The position numbers and the translations under genes were made by a program. The notes below the pieces were generated by a model. The model made no database searches. It was not told the origin of the DNA and was given only the letters and a program-made list of their open reading frames with translations. Below are positions 21,506-30,535 of a stretch of DNA of 49,469 bases, piece after piece. Source of the DNA: Prochlorococcus sp. AG-363-G03 (GTDB taxonomy: Bacteria > Cyanobacteriota > Cyanobacteriia > PCC-6307 > Cyanobiaceae). Within the stretch, counting starts at the first letter, position 1. Each line of letters opens with the position of its first letter. Location of the stretch: NCBI GenBank assembly GCA_003280265.1, contig QCFJ01000004.1, forward strand, positions 1 through 49,469. The letters are read 5' to 3'.

Positions 21506-22963
21506 ATGACGATACTCGACCTAGCCCGAAGGACCAAAATTGTTGCCACAATAGGCCCAGCAACTGAGAGTGCGAGTCAAATAACAAAACTAGTAGAAGC
21601 AGGTGCTACTACATTTCGTCTAAATTTTAGTCATGGTGACCATGATGAACACGCTGAAAGGATAAAAACAATAAGACAAGTTTCAAATGATCTAGGCATT
21701 CACATTGGAATACTCCAAGATCTTCAGGGACCTAAGATTAGACTTGGAAGGTTTAAGAAAGGACCTGTTAATGTCAAAAATGGAGATAAGTTTATTCTTA
21801 CATCAAAAAATATTGAATGTAATAAAGATCAGGCAAATGTCACTTATGACAAATTAGCTCAAGAAGTAAATGTAGGAAATAGGATTCTCTTGGACGACGG
21901 AAGAGTAGAAATGAAAGTTGAAAAAGTTGAACTAAAAGAACAAAGATTAATTTGCAAAGTAACTGTTGGCGGAGTGCTCTCTAATAACAAAGGAGTTAAT
22001 TTTCCAGATGTTCAATTATCAATTAGGGCCTTGACAGAAAAAGATAAAAAAGATTTAGCATTTGGTCTAAAACAAGGTGTTGATTGGGTAGCACTCAGTT
22101 TTGTAAGAAATCCCTCAGATCTAATTGAAATAAAAGATTTAATTAGAAATCTTGGTTTTGATACACCTGTAGTAGCAAAGATTGAAAAATTTGAAGCAAT
22201 TGATCAAATAGACGCTGTTTTAAAACTTTGTGATGGAGTGATGGTTGCCAGAGGTGATCTTGGTGTTGAGATGCCTGCAGAAGAAGTTCCATTGCTACAA
22301 AAACAACTAATCAAAAAAGCCAATAGCCTTGGGATTCCAATCATAACTGCCACACAAATGCTTGATTCAATGGCATCAAGTCCAAGGCCTACAAGAGCCG
22401 AGGTGAGTGATGTTGCAAACGCGATACTTGACGGGACAGATGCTGTGATGCTTTCCAATGAGACTGCTGTTGGCGATTATCCAATTGAAGCTGTAGCAAC
22501 CATGGCAACTATTGCAAAAAGAATCGAAAGAGATTATCCACAAAAAGCATTAGAAAGTCATCTTCCAAGCACAATCCCAAATGCAATAAGTGCCGCTGTA
22601 AGCAGTATTGCCAGACAAATCAACGCAGCCGCAATTATTCCCCTAACAAAAAGCGGTGCCACAGCAAAAAATGTAAGTAAATTTAGACCTGCTACTCCAG
22701 TACTAGCTGTAACGAATGAAAGGACTGTAGCGAGCACACTTCAACTTGTCTGGGGAGTCACACCACTTTTGATAGAGAATCAAACAAGCACATCAAAAAC
22801 ATTTAATGATGCAATGGCTATGGCAAAAAAAATGAATATTTTAAAACAAGGTGATCTTGTAGTAGAGACAGCAGGGACCTTATCTGGAGTGAGTGGATCA
22901 ACTGACCTAGTAAAAGTCGGAATAGTTAGTTCAGAACAAGAAACTGAAAATTTATTTATCTAA
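21506..22963 (+). CDS. pyk: Pyruvate kinase (short form)
   Basis: RTKIVATIGPATES, MVARGDLGVEMP, TATQMLDSM, DAVMLSNETAVGDYP. Confidence 0.97.
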   Translation: MTILDLARRTKIVATIGPATESASQITKLVEAGATTFRLNFSHGDHDEHAERIKTIRQVSNDLGIHIGILQDLQGPKIRLGRFKKGPVNVKNGDKFILTSKNIECNKDQANVTYDKLAQEVNVGNRILLDDGRVEMKVEKVELKEQRLICKVTVGGVLSNNKGVNFPDVQLSIRALTEKDKKDLAFGLKQGVDWVALSFVRNPSDLIEIKDLIRNLGFDTPVVAKIEKFEAIDQIDAVLKLCDGVMVARGDLGVEMPAEEVPLLQKQLIKKANSLGIPIITATQMLDSMASSPRPTRAEVSDVANAILDGTDAVMLSNETAVGDYPIEAVATMATIAKRIERDYPQKALESHLPSTIPNAISAAVSSIARQINAAAIIPLTKSGATAKNVSKFRPATPVLAVTNERTVASTLQLVWGVTPLLIENQTSTSKTFNDAMAMAKKMNILKQGDLVVETAGTLSGVSGSTDLVKVGIVSSEQETENLFI

Positions 22964-22969
22964 AAAAAT

Positions 22970-24199
22970 ATGAAAAGGAAACTCCCGCTAACTGAAACAT
23001 CGGGAATGGCAATAAAAAATCTTAAATCTAATAAGTTTAGAAGCCTATTAACAATGCTCGGAATAGTAATTGGTAATGCCTCGGTAATAACTCTTGTTGG
23101 GGTGGGTAGAGGCGCTCAAAATCTTGCAGAGAATCAGCTAAGCAATTTAGGAGCAAATGTTTTATTTGTCGTACCAGGCAATAATGACACTAGAAGAAGA
23201 GGTGTGGCTTTCCCTAAAAATCTTGTTCTTAAAGATGCAAAAGCAATAGCGCAACAAGTTCCAACTGTTAAAAGAGTAGCTCCTCAAATCACAACAAATG
23301 AAGTAATACAAAGTGGTTCCAAAAGTACAAGTAGCTCTATTTCAGGAGTAACAAGTGATTTTTTAATTGTTCGAAGCTTTGAAATTGCTAAAGGTCGTTT
23401 TATTAATGATCAAGATACAAAAGGGGCCAAGAATGTAGTAGTTATTGGACCAGATCTTGAGGAGAAGCTATTTAATGAAAGAGAAGGCTTAGGGGAAAAA
23501 ATAAGAATAAAAGATCAGTCTTTTGAAATTATTGGAGTCATGAAACCTAAAGGTGCTGTATTTGGAAGCAATCAAGATGAGAATGCATATATTCCTCTTT
23601 CAACAATGGTCAGCAGAATTACTGGTAAGGATCCAACTTATGGAATTAGTCTCAGTTTTATAAGTGTTGAAGCCATAAATGAAAACTCAACAAAGGCTGC
23701 AAAATTTCAAATAACAAACTTGTTGAGACAAAGACACAAAATCATTAGAGATGATGACTTTGCTGTTAGATCTCAAAAAGATGCTTTGCAAATAGTATCG
23801 ACAATTACAGGTGGTTTAACATTAATGCTTGCTGCAATAGGAGGGATATCATTACTAGTTGGGGGAATAGGTATTATGAATATTATGCTGGTATCAGTTA
23901 GCGAAAGAACTGAAGAGATAGGGCTTAGAAAAGCACTAGGCGCAAGAAGATTAGATATTTCAACCCAATTCTTAATAGAATCATTGATTCTTTCCAGTTT
24001 AGGTGGAATAGCTGGAACAGGCTTAGGACTTACTACTGTAAAGATAGTAGCTTTATTAACACCTTTACCAGCAACAATTGGATTTGGAACTGTATTTATA
24101 ACAGTTATAATTTCAAGCACAATAGGTTTAACATTTGGTGTTCTTCCAGCCAAAAGAGCGGCAAAACTCGATCCAATTACAGCATTAAGAAGTTTGTAA
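22970..24199 (+). CDS. MacB/FtsX-like ABC transporter permease
   Basis: KSNKFRSLLTMLGIVIGNASVI...GGIGIMNIMLVSVSERTEEIGLRKALGARR...GVLPAKRAAKLDPITALR. Confidence 0.93.
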   Translation: MKRKLPLTETSGMAIKNLKSNKFRSLLTMLGIVIGNASVITLVGVGRGAQNLAENQLSNLGANVLFVVPGNNDTRRRGVAFPKNLVLKDAKAIAQQVPTVKRVAPQITTNEVIQSGSKSTSSSISGVTSDFLIVRSFEIAKGRFINDQDTKGAKNVVVIGPDLEEKLFNEREGLGEKIRIKDQSFEIIGVMKPKGAVFGSNQDENAYIPLSTMVSRITGKDPTYGISLSFISVEAINENSTKAAKFQITNLLRQRHKIIRDDDFAVRSQKDALQIVSTITGGLTLMLAAIGGISLLVGGIGIMNIMLVSVSERTEEIGLRKALGARRLDISTQFLIESLILSSLGGIAGTGLGLTTVKIVALLTPLPATIGFGTVFITVIISSTIGLTFGVLPAKRAAKLDPITALRSL

Positions 24200-24274
24200 G
24201 AACTAATTTTTACTAAAAAATAATTTTCACTTAATTTCAACTGCAAGAAATATTTTTTGAATATTTAGTAGAAA

Positions 24275-24294
24275 CTGTTGGAATCATCCAACAG
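24275..24294 (+). promoter_or_regulatory. 8-bp hairpin with tetraloop in ftsH leader
   Basis: CTGTTGGA atca TCCAACAG, 46 nt upstream of the preferred ftsH ATG. Confidence 0.5.
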
Positions 24295-24340
24295 AAGGGG
24301 GCATTACACTATTAGAATCTCTCAAAAAGTCTTAAGCTTT

Positions 24341-26266
24341 ATGGATAAGAAATGGAAAGTTATAGCACTTTGGGTATTACCCATAACGATAGTAATTCTA
24401 ATTACATGGCAAATACTTGGTTCGGCAACAAATAATCAAGTTAATCAAACAGCTTCATCTTCTGCATCAAGAACTGCACCAGTTGGAAAAATTAGTTACG
24501 GAAGGTTTCTCGATTATGTCGAGTCGGGAAGAGTCACATCAGTGGACATATACGAAGGTGGTAGAAATGCAATCGTCGAATCTGTTGATCCGGAAATAGA
24601 TAACAGAGTTCAAAGATTAAGAGTTGATCTTCCTGGATTAGCTCCTGAATTAATTTCATCTTTAAAAGAAGAGGGAATAAGTTTCGATATACATCCACCT
24701 AAAACTGCTCCTGCTGGCATTGGAATACTTGGTAATCTTTTATTTCCACTAATTTTAATAGGGGGTCTCATTTTACTTTCCAGGAGATCAAACTCGATGC
24801 CAGGCGGACCAGGACAAGCAATGCAATTTGGCAAAACAAAGGCAAGATTTGCCATGGAAGCCCAGACAGGTGTCAAATTCGATGATGTAGCAGGAGTAAA
24901 TGAAGCGAAGCAAGATTTAGAGGAAGTAGTTACATTTTTAAAGCAACCTGAAAGATTTACCTCTGTTGGGGCACAAATTCCAAGAGGGGTTCTATTAGTT
25001 GGGCCTCCAGGAACTGGGAAAACACTATTAGCTAAAGCAATCGCTGGTGAGGCCGGTGTTCCTTTTTTCTCACTTTCAGGATCAGAATTTGTAGAAATGT
25101 TTGTTGGTGTTGGAGCTAGCAGAGTTAGGGATTTATTCAAAAGAGCTAAAGAAAACAGCCCTTGCTTAATTTTTATTGATGAAATTGATGCAGTGGGAAG
25201 ACAGAGGGGTGCAGGGATTGGAGGTGGAAATGATGAAAGGGAACAAACTCTTAATCAACTATTAACCGAAATGGATGGGTTTGAAGGAAATAGTGGAATC
25301 ATTATCATTGCAGCAACAAATAGACCTGATGTTCTTGACTCAGCATTGATGAGACCAGGAAGATTTGATAGACAGGTGACTGTTGACGCCCCTGACATAT
25401 CAGGAAGATTATCAATACTTAAAGTACACTCTAGAAATAAAAAATTAGAAAAAGACTTAACCTTAGAAAGCATCGCAAGAAGAACTCCTGGTTTTACTGG
25501 AGCAGATCTAGCAAATTTATTAAATGAAGCTGCTATTCTTACGGCAAGGAGAAGGAAAAATAAGATAGGTCTCTCAGAGATTGATGACGCCGTTGATAGA
25601 ATTATCGCTGGAATGGAAGGAACTCCTCTTGTTGATGGAAGAAGCAAAAGGCTGATTGCATATCACGAGGTTGGTCACGCTTTAATCGGTTCACTAGTCA
25701 AAGATCATGATCCTGTTCAAAAAGTCACCGTTATTCCTAGAGGACAGGCACAAGGATTAACTTGGTTCTCGCCTGATGATGATCAAACATTAATTAGTAG
25801 AGCGCAATTAAAAGCAAGAATCATGGGAGCGCTAGGTGGAAGAGCAGCAGAAGATATCATTTTCGGAAGAGAAGAAGTAACAACTGGTGCTGGAGGTGAC
25901 GTTCAAATGGTCGCATCCATGGCAAGACAAATGGTTACTCGATTTGGCATGAGTAGTCTTGGACCCGTTTCATTAGAGGGGGATAGTCAAGAAGTATTTG
26001 TTGGAAGAAGCCTAATGAATACATCTGATATATCAGAAGAAATCTCAAAGCAAATTGATGAGCAAGTTAGGTCAATAGTTAAAAAATGCTATGATGAAAC
26101 TCTTGAACTGGTAGCAAAAAATAGATCAGCTATGGATAAATTAGTTGAAATTTTAATCGAGAAAGAAACTATGGATGGTGATGAGTTTTGCAAAATACTT
26201 TCAAATTATACTGATATACCTGAAAAAGACAGGTTTATCCCAGTATTGCCAGACCCAGAAAAATAA
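24341..26266 (+). CDS. ftsH: ATP-dependent zinc metalloprotease FtsH (ATG at 24341 preferred over TTG at 24278)
   Basis: [26 protein letters not shown] region [36 protein letters not shown] zinc motif. Confidence 0.96.
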   Translation: MDKKWKVIALWVLPITIVILITWQILGSATNNQVNQTASSSASRTAPVGKISYGRFLDYVESGRVTSVDIYEGGRNAIVESVDPEIDNRVQRLRVDLPGLAPELISSLKEEGISFDIHPPKTAPAGIGILGNLLFPLILIGGLILLSRRSNSMPGGPGQAMQFGKTKARFAMEAQTGVKFDDVAGVNEAKQDLEEVVTFLKQPERFTSVGAQIPRGVLLVGPPGTGKTLLAKAIAGEAGVPFFSLSGSEFVEMFVGVGASRVRDLFKRAKENSPCLIFIDEIDAVGRQRGAGIGGGNDEREQTLNQLLTEMDGFEGNSGIIIIAATNRPDVLDSALMRPGRFDRQVTVDAPDISGRLSILKVHSRNKKLEKDLTLESIARRTPGFTGADLANLLNEAAILTARRRKNKIGLSEIDDAVDRIIAGMEGTPLVDGRSKRLIAYHEVGHALIGSLVKDHDPVQKVTVIPRGQAQGLTWFSPDDDQTLISRAQLKARIMGALGGRAAEDIIFGREEVTTGAGGDVQMVASMARQMVTRFGMSSLGPVSLEGDSQEVFVGRSLMNTSDISEEISKQIDEQVRSIVKKCYDETLELVAKNRSAMDKLVEILIEKETMDGDEFCKILSNYTDIPEKDRFIPVLPDPEK

Positions 26267-26293
26267 GGCCTAAACGGAATTAATAGGCCTTTT
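26265..26293. terminator. Terminator of ftsH overlapping the 3' end of convergent clpP
   Basis: AAGGCCTA-aacggaattaa-TAGGCCTTTT followed by ATT. Confidence 0.75.
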
Positions 26294-26860
26294 ATTAAAA
26301 ACGTTATCAATAATTCCATATTCCACAGCTTCCGATGGTGACATATAAAAATCCCTGTCTGTATCTTCCCTTATTGTCTCAAGAGACTGTCCAGTCCTTT
26401 CTGATAATTCCTTATTCAACTTGTCCTTAATAAATAATATTTCATCGGCCTGAATCCTGATGTCACTAGCTTGACCTCTCGCACCTCCAAGTGGTTGGTG
26501 AATCATTATTCTTGAATGAAGCAGACTGCTTCTCTTTCCTTTCGCGCCAGCGCATAGCAAAAAAGCCCCCATACTGGCAGCCAGACCAACGCAAACTGTA
26601 TGTATGTCAGGTTTAACATGTTGCATGGTGTCAAAGATACCAAGGCCGTCATAAACAGATCCACCTGGTGAGTTGATATATAGAAAAATATCTTTATCGG
26701 GATCATCAGCTTCTAAGAAAAGCAGCTGAGCAACAATGCGGTTTGCAGAATCACTAGTTACTGGTTCACCCAGAAAAACTATTCTTTCCCTTAGAAGCCT
26801 TGAATAAATATCAAAGGCTCTTTCTCCTCTTCCAGACTCTTCAATAACTATTGGAATCAT
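26270..26860 (-). CDS. clpP: ATP-dependent Clp protease proteolytic subunit
   Basis: [41 protein letters not shown]. Confidence 0.96.
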   Translation of the reverse strand: MIPIVIEESGRGERAFDIYSRLLRERIVFLGEPVTSDSANRIVAQLLFLEADDPDKDIFLYINSPGGSVYDGLGIFDTMQHVKPDIHTVCVGLAASMGAFLLCAGAKGKRSSLLHSRIMIHQPLGGARGQASDIRIQADEILFIKDKLNKELSERTGQSLETIREDTDRDFYMSPSEAVEYGIIDNVFNKRPINSV

Positions 26861-26913
26861 CGAACAATGTAATGGTCGGTTTTCATGATCCTAGCCAAGT
26901 CACGGGGTAAGCT

Positions 26914-27543
26914 ATGGTTCTTAAGAATTATCTAGGTTTGGCATTGAGCGTTAGAGCAACAATTTCAGACAGCAAATCTGATTTCCATAAGGAATTTCCT
27001 TATGTCATTCCATCAATTTATAGAAAACTAGCAGACGAACTGGTTGTAGAACTTCATTTATTAAGTCATCAAAAAAACTTTAAAGATGATGCAATTTTTG
27101 CAACTGGATTAAAAGAAATATTCAGTAAATTCACTAATGGATATAAGCCTAGCGAACATGTTGAGAAGCTTTTCGACGCGATTTGCAATTGCAATGGGTT
27201 TAATCCTATAGAAATCAAAATCTCATCTGAAAAATTAATAAATAAAGCAAAAGAATTTACAAAAGAAGATCTAATAAATTTTTTAACAAGAAAAGAAAGT
27301 GATACAAAAGAAGGAAATTACTATAGTCGAATAAATGCAATTGGTATATATAAGTTGGTTAATGAGATACCTTCTCTTAAAGACCTCAAAGAAGAAGATA
27401 TTAATAAGGAGATAACTAATATTTCTAATTCACTTGGTTACCAATATTCAAGAGTAGAGAAAGATATAAGTATGTATAAGTCAAATATAGAGAAAATGAA
27501 ACAAGCATTGGAAATTATCGCATTAAACTTAAAATCCAAATAA
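26914..27543 (+). CDS. Photosystem II biogenesis protein Psb29/Thf1
   Basis: [62 protein letters not shown]. Confidence 0.9.
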   Translation: MVLKNYLGLALSVRATISDSKSDFHKEFPYVIPSIYRKLADELVVELHLLSHQKNFKDDAIFATGLKEIFSKFTNGYKPSEHVEKLFDAICNCNGFNPIEIKISSEKLINKAKEFTKEDLINFLTRKESDTKEGNYYSRINAIGIYKLVNEIPSLKDLKEEDINKEITNISNSLGYQYSRVEKDISMYKSNIEKMKQALEIIALNLKSK

Positions 27544-27555
27544 TAATTCTATTAA

Positions 27556-27678
27556 TTATTTTCTTCTCTTATCCTTCCAATCAATATAACTAATGTAAAT
27601 CACACTAATTGTTATAAATGAAAGTAGAAAAATAGAAGAAAAAGATAGAAAGCTATAGAAATTAAAATCTATAGACAT
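27556..27678 (-). CDS. Hypothetical 40-aa single-TM protein downstream of petN
   Basis: Reverse-strand ATG...TAA: MSIDFNFYSFLSFSSIFLLSFITISVIYISYIDWKDKRRK; starts 8 nt after petN stop; hydrophobic segment plus basic tail. Not in ORF track. Confidence 0.6.
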   Translation of the reverse strand: MSIDFNFYSFLSFSSIFLLSFITISVIYISYIDWKDKRRK

Positions 27679-27686
27679 CACAATTA

Positions 27687-27788
27687 CTAAATATCAATAG
27701 AACCATCACCATTTCTACCCCAAACAACCATTGCAATAGAAAAAGTGAAAATAGCAGCCAAAGAGGCCCAACCCAATGTGAAGATCAT
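27687..27788 (-). CDS. petN: Cytochrome b6-f complex subunit PetN (33 aa)
   Basis: Reverse-strand [33 protein letters not shown]; recognisable PetN. Not in ORF track (too short). Confidence 0.95.
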   Translation of the reverse strand: MIFTLGWASLAAIFTFSIAMVVWGRNGDGSIDI

Positions 27789-27893
27789 TACATTTGTAAT
27801 TTTATACAATTATAACTTATTAAATAGGTTTGAATTGTGTACCTATAAAAAAACTATAACCAATTAAGAAATCATACGAAAATCATTAAATCT

Positions 27894-28196
27894 ATGGGAA
27901 GACTTGTCCAAAACCACAGCACGCACATAAAAGGCTTAATCAAATGGTTGAAAAAGATCTCAGAAAGAAATGAGATCAAGACAGTTACGCCTGCTTCCCT
28001 GTCAAAAACAAACGGGAAAGGTGAAAAGCTTGTGTTAAAAGTTACTGTTAAGACAAATGAAGGATATAAGCTCTTAGCAAGAAAGGGTAAGCTCGTACAA
28101 GAGGTTTTTCTTGTGACAAGCATAGACGAAAGTAAGGTTAAAGAAATATTAGAAGAAACTAATCCGATGCCTTCTCGGAAAAAGAAAGGTTTTTAG
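27894..28196 (+). CDS. DUF2103-family predicted metal-binding protein
   Basis: MGRLVQNHSTHIKGLIKWLKKI...ARKGKLVQEVFLVTS. Confidence 0.8.
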   Translation: MGRLVQNHSTHIKGLIKWLKKISERNEIKTVTPASLSKTNGKGEKLVLKVTVKTNEGYKLLARKGKLVQEVFLVTSIDESKVKEILEETNPMPSRKKKGF

Positions 28197-28317
28197 ATGA
28201 AGATGGGTGAAAAGAGGTGGTTTTATTTTGCTTAGAAACAGATTCAGAAAGTTCTCGTATTATTTCTTCTTTGATCATATTCATAGCTAAATCGATTTTG
28301 CAAAGGTTATCTGCCAT
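28159..28317 (-). CDS. Possible small 52-aa protein, convergently overlapping DUF2103 gene
   Basis: Reverse-strand MADNLCKIDLAMNMIKEEIIRELSESVSKQNKTTSFHPSSSKNLSFSEKASD; 38-bp tail-to-tail overlap. Confidence 0.35.
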   Translation of the reverse strand: MADNLCKIDLAMNMIKEEIIRELSESVSKQNKTTSFHPSSSKNLSFSEKASD

Positions 28318-28532
28318 GGATGGAATAATTTTCTTTAATTTAATTGCATAAACAAAAGAAGCTCTATTAATTAATAAAAAAATTAGATTTACAAAAACTC
28401 AAACTTAATTACAAAGTAAATTCCACATAATAAATAATAATTTAGATTTGTAGGAAATATATAATTAATTAAATTTTTATCTACTTATCTACAGATATAA
28501 TTAAAGAAGAAAAGCAGTCAAAAGATTATAAT

Positions 28533-28802
28533 CTAGAGCTCATATTCATTTTTAAATTTATCCAAATTAGTCATATAGAGTTGATGGAGGTTAGTAGTTT
28601 CATCGTTAAATCCAACTTCCTTATACATTTGATCAAGAGACATATAGGCACTCATTACAGGTAAAAAAGCAGATTTATATTCTTCTTGTATATCATCCTC
28701 ATCTATATCATGAATTATTGCTGTAATCAATTCTATTTGCTTCTTTGCTAATGAAATGTTTTTCTCTAATTCAGGACTAAGTTTACGTCTTCTTTTTGCC
28801 AT
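28533..28802 (-). CDS. Hypothetical protein, 89 aa
   Basis: ORF MAKRRRKLSPELEKNISLAKKQIELITAII...; amphipathic, basic N terminus. Confidence 0.65.
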   Translation of the reverse strand: MAKRRRKLSPELEKNISLAKKQIELITAIIHDIDEDDIQEEYKSAFLPVMSAYMSLDQMYKEVGFNDETTNLHQLYMTNLDKFKNEYEL

Positions 28803-28921
28803 GAATACAATTCATCATAAAAAAATAATACACTATTTATATTCGAAAAATCAACGAGAGAAGTTATGGAATGTAAAAACAAGATAAATAAGAGTAAATA
28901 CTCATAAAAGCCATATAAGAC

Positions 28922-28947
28922 TATACCATTTTTATAAAAATGGTATA
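28922..28947. promoter_or_regulatory. Perfect 26-bp palindrome in divergent intergenic region
   Basis: TATACCATTTTTATAAAAATGGTATA; TATAAT at 28960-28965 follows. Confidence 0.6.
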
Positions 28948-29025
28948 TATTTTAGTTGTTATAATATTGATGTGATATTAGCCCAAAACATAGTTAATAA
29001 AGGGCTATCTAATCTTACTATCACC

Positions 29026-29370
29026 ATGAAAAGTAATTCAAATAAAAATCAAACTAATCTTCCGTGGTGGGTCGAACTTTTGTTTGTTCAAATCGGGTTA
29101 CCTGATTCATGGCTTTCAAAATATCTTAAGAAGAAAAAACAAACATTGAATTTTATTGATCTAAATAAGAAATACATAGCTTATTCTGCCTTATTAATTG
29201 CAGGTGTATTGTATATATACCCAATAGTAAAATACACATCATCAAGTGCTTCATGCATTGATAAAACCACAAAATACCTAAAATCAATCAGAATAAATAA
29301 ATCTCAAAATGAAATGGATGTAAATTCTATAGCAGTTGGGTATTGTCATGGTGGTTCCTTGCCAGAATAA
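29026..29370 (+). CDS. Hypothetical protein with one TM segment (ATG 29026 preferred over GTG 28972)
   Basis: MKSNSNKNQTNLPWWVELLFVQIGLPDSWLSKYLKKKKQTLNFIDLNKKYIAYSALLIAGVLYIYPIVKY... Confidence 0.6.
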   Translation: MKSNSNKNQTNLPWWVELLFVQIGLPDSWLSKYLKKKKQTLNFIDLNKKYIAYSALLIAGVLYIYPIVKYTSSSASCIDKTTKYLKSIRINKSQNEMDVNSIAVGYCHGGSLPE

Positions 29371-29377
29371 TTAGTTG

Positions 29378-29518
29378 TTAATTTTTCTCACCGTCAATAT
29401 CATATGTTGGCCTTTTTTCAGGAGTCTTTCCTTCAAGTAAAGGTATTAAAATCGAAATAAACCTACCTAATACTGGCACCCAAATTTTCTTGTAAGCAGT
29501 TTTAAGTAGCTTATTCAT
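29378..29518 (-). CDS. Possible small 46-aa protein
   Basis: Reverse-strand MNKLLKTAYKKIWVPVLGRFISILIPLLEGKTPEKRPTYDIDGEKN; ends 7 nt from convergent upstream ORF. Not in ORF track. Confidence 0.5.
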   Translation of the reverse strand: MNKLLKTAYKKIWVPVLGRFISILIPLLEGKTPEKRPTYDIDGEKN

Positions 29519-29693
29519 TTTTGTTTTTCTTTAATTTTATAGATAATATAATATTATTTACTAACATTTATCAATAAACCTGATTGTCAAATTTTTTAAT
29601 AGATTTGAATAAAGGTTTAATATTTAAAGCATTTAAACTATTGATATCTTAAGTAATTAAATATTTATAGTTACTAATTTCATCAACCTTGCT

Positions 29694-29742
29694 CTTCTAG
29701 AGTAAAGCCCCTCATCATGAGCAAAGAGGCTTTGAGTAGAAG
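29694..29742. ncRNA. Candidate structured RNA / terminator-like stem in long intergenic gap
   Basis: CTTCTA-gagt-AAAGCC-cc-TC...GA-GGCTTT-gag-TAGAAG imperfect long stem, GC-rich relative to flanks. Confidence 0.3.
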
Positions 29743-30031
29743 GGTCGATAAGAACATAAGGTAAAATACAAAAAATAACAACAAGTAGTGGTCAAATAAT
29801 TCTCTTATTCTTTGAGAAAAAGTTAATAACTCCTACTTTAATATTTATATAGCTAATAAAATTAGAAGGAAGAATTTGCATTTTCGAATATGATTAAAAA
29901 TTCATACGTTCAATTTTAAATGAACCATACTTTAAATTAAATTATATCCTTAGTAATTTGATTTGGGAATCTATGAGGCTGTGTATTAATAACATCATGT
30001 ATAATAATACATATTTTAAGACATAAGAGAA

Positions 30032-30229
30032 ATGGCAACCGCAAAGGAAAAGAAGGAAGAAGTAAAAGCCTCTCTGAAGATTTTACGTTCAGAACTAAGA
30101 AAAATGCATTTAGGCGTTACAGAAGAGCTATCACTGCCAGAGCCAACAGATGTTAAAAAACTAATGACTCAAATGGAGGAGCTTTTGTTAGTGATTGAAC
30201 CTAAGTCATCTCGGAAAGCAAAAAAGTAA
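30032..30229 (+). CDS. Hypothetical charged 65-aa protein
   Basis: MATAKEKKEEVKASLKILRSELRKMHLGVTEELSLPEPTDVKKLMTQMEELLLVIEPKSSRKAKK; TATAAT upstream. Confidence 0.6.
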   Translation: MATAKEKKEEVKASLKILRSELRKMHLGVTEELSLPEPTDVKKLMTQMEELLLVIEPKSSRKAKK

Positions 30230-30295
30230 AATAACAATCCCATTATTTTTATTAGAAGTTAGGACTGACTGAAAATAGCTAGGGATAAAAAATAA

Positions 30296-30529
30296 TTATC
30301 TTTTCTTCGAGCTTTGTTTTTTATTATTAAAAAGAATAGGGCTAGAAATTAATATTGTAATTGCCAAAGGGTGTTCAGAAATAGTATAAAAGAAAGTAGA
30401 AAAAGTGAAAAAATCTATTAATATCCTAAGGTCAGTTCTTAAATCATAAAGTGAAAGAGCAATTAGAAGAATTTGTAACCAATTATATTTTATATAAACA
30501 AATAATCTGTCTATAGAAATGAAGGACAT
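30296..30529 (-). CDS. Hypothetical small membrane protein downstream of secF
   Basis: MSFISIDRLFVYIKYNWLQILLIALSLYDLRTDLRIL...; starts 6 nt after secF stop. Confidence 0.65.
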   Translation of the reverse strand: MSFISIDRLFVYIKYNWLQILLIALSLYDLRTDLRILIDFFTFSTFFYTISEHPLAITILISSPILFNNKKQSSKKR

Positions 30530-30535
30530 GTTATA

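Noticed and set aside
22204-25647. Minus-strand ORFs in pyk, the MacB-like permease and ftsH, including 157-, 176- and 130-aa ones
   Set aside because: Long only because of codon bias in the sense genes; no motif support.
27872-28123. 83-aa minus-strand ORF antisense to the DUF2103 gene
   Set aside because: The plus-strand DUF2103-like protein is recognisable; this is its shadow.
28972-29025. GTG start for the 132-aa ORF
   Set aside because: A TATAAT ends 6 nt before this GTG, so transcription probably starts at or after it; ATG at 29026 is more plausible.
29716-29763. 15-aa microORF MSKEALSRRVDKNIR and antisense 24-aa ORF MFLSTLLLKASLLMMRGFTLEEQG in the intergenic gap
   Set aside because: Too short to support as coding from sequence alone; reported as a structured RNA candidate.
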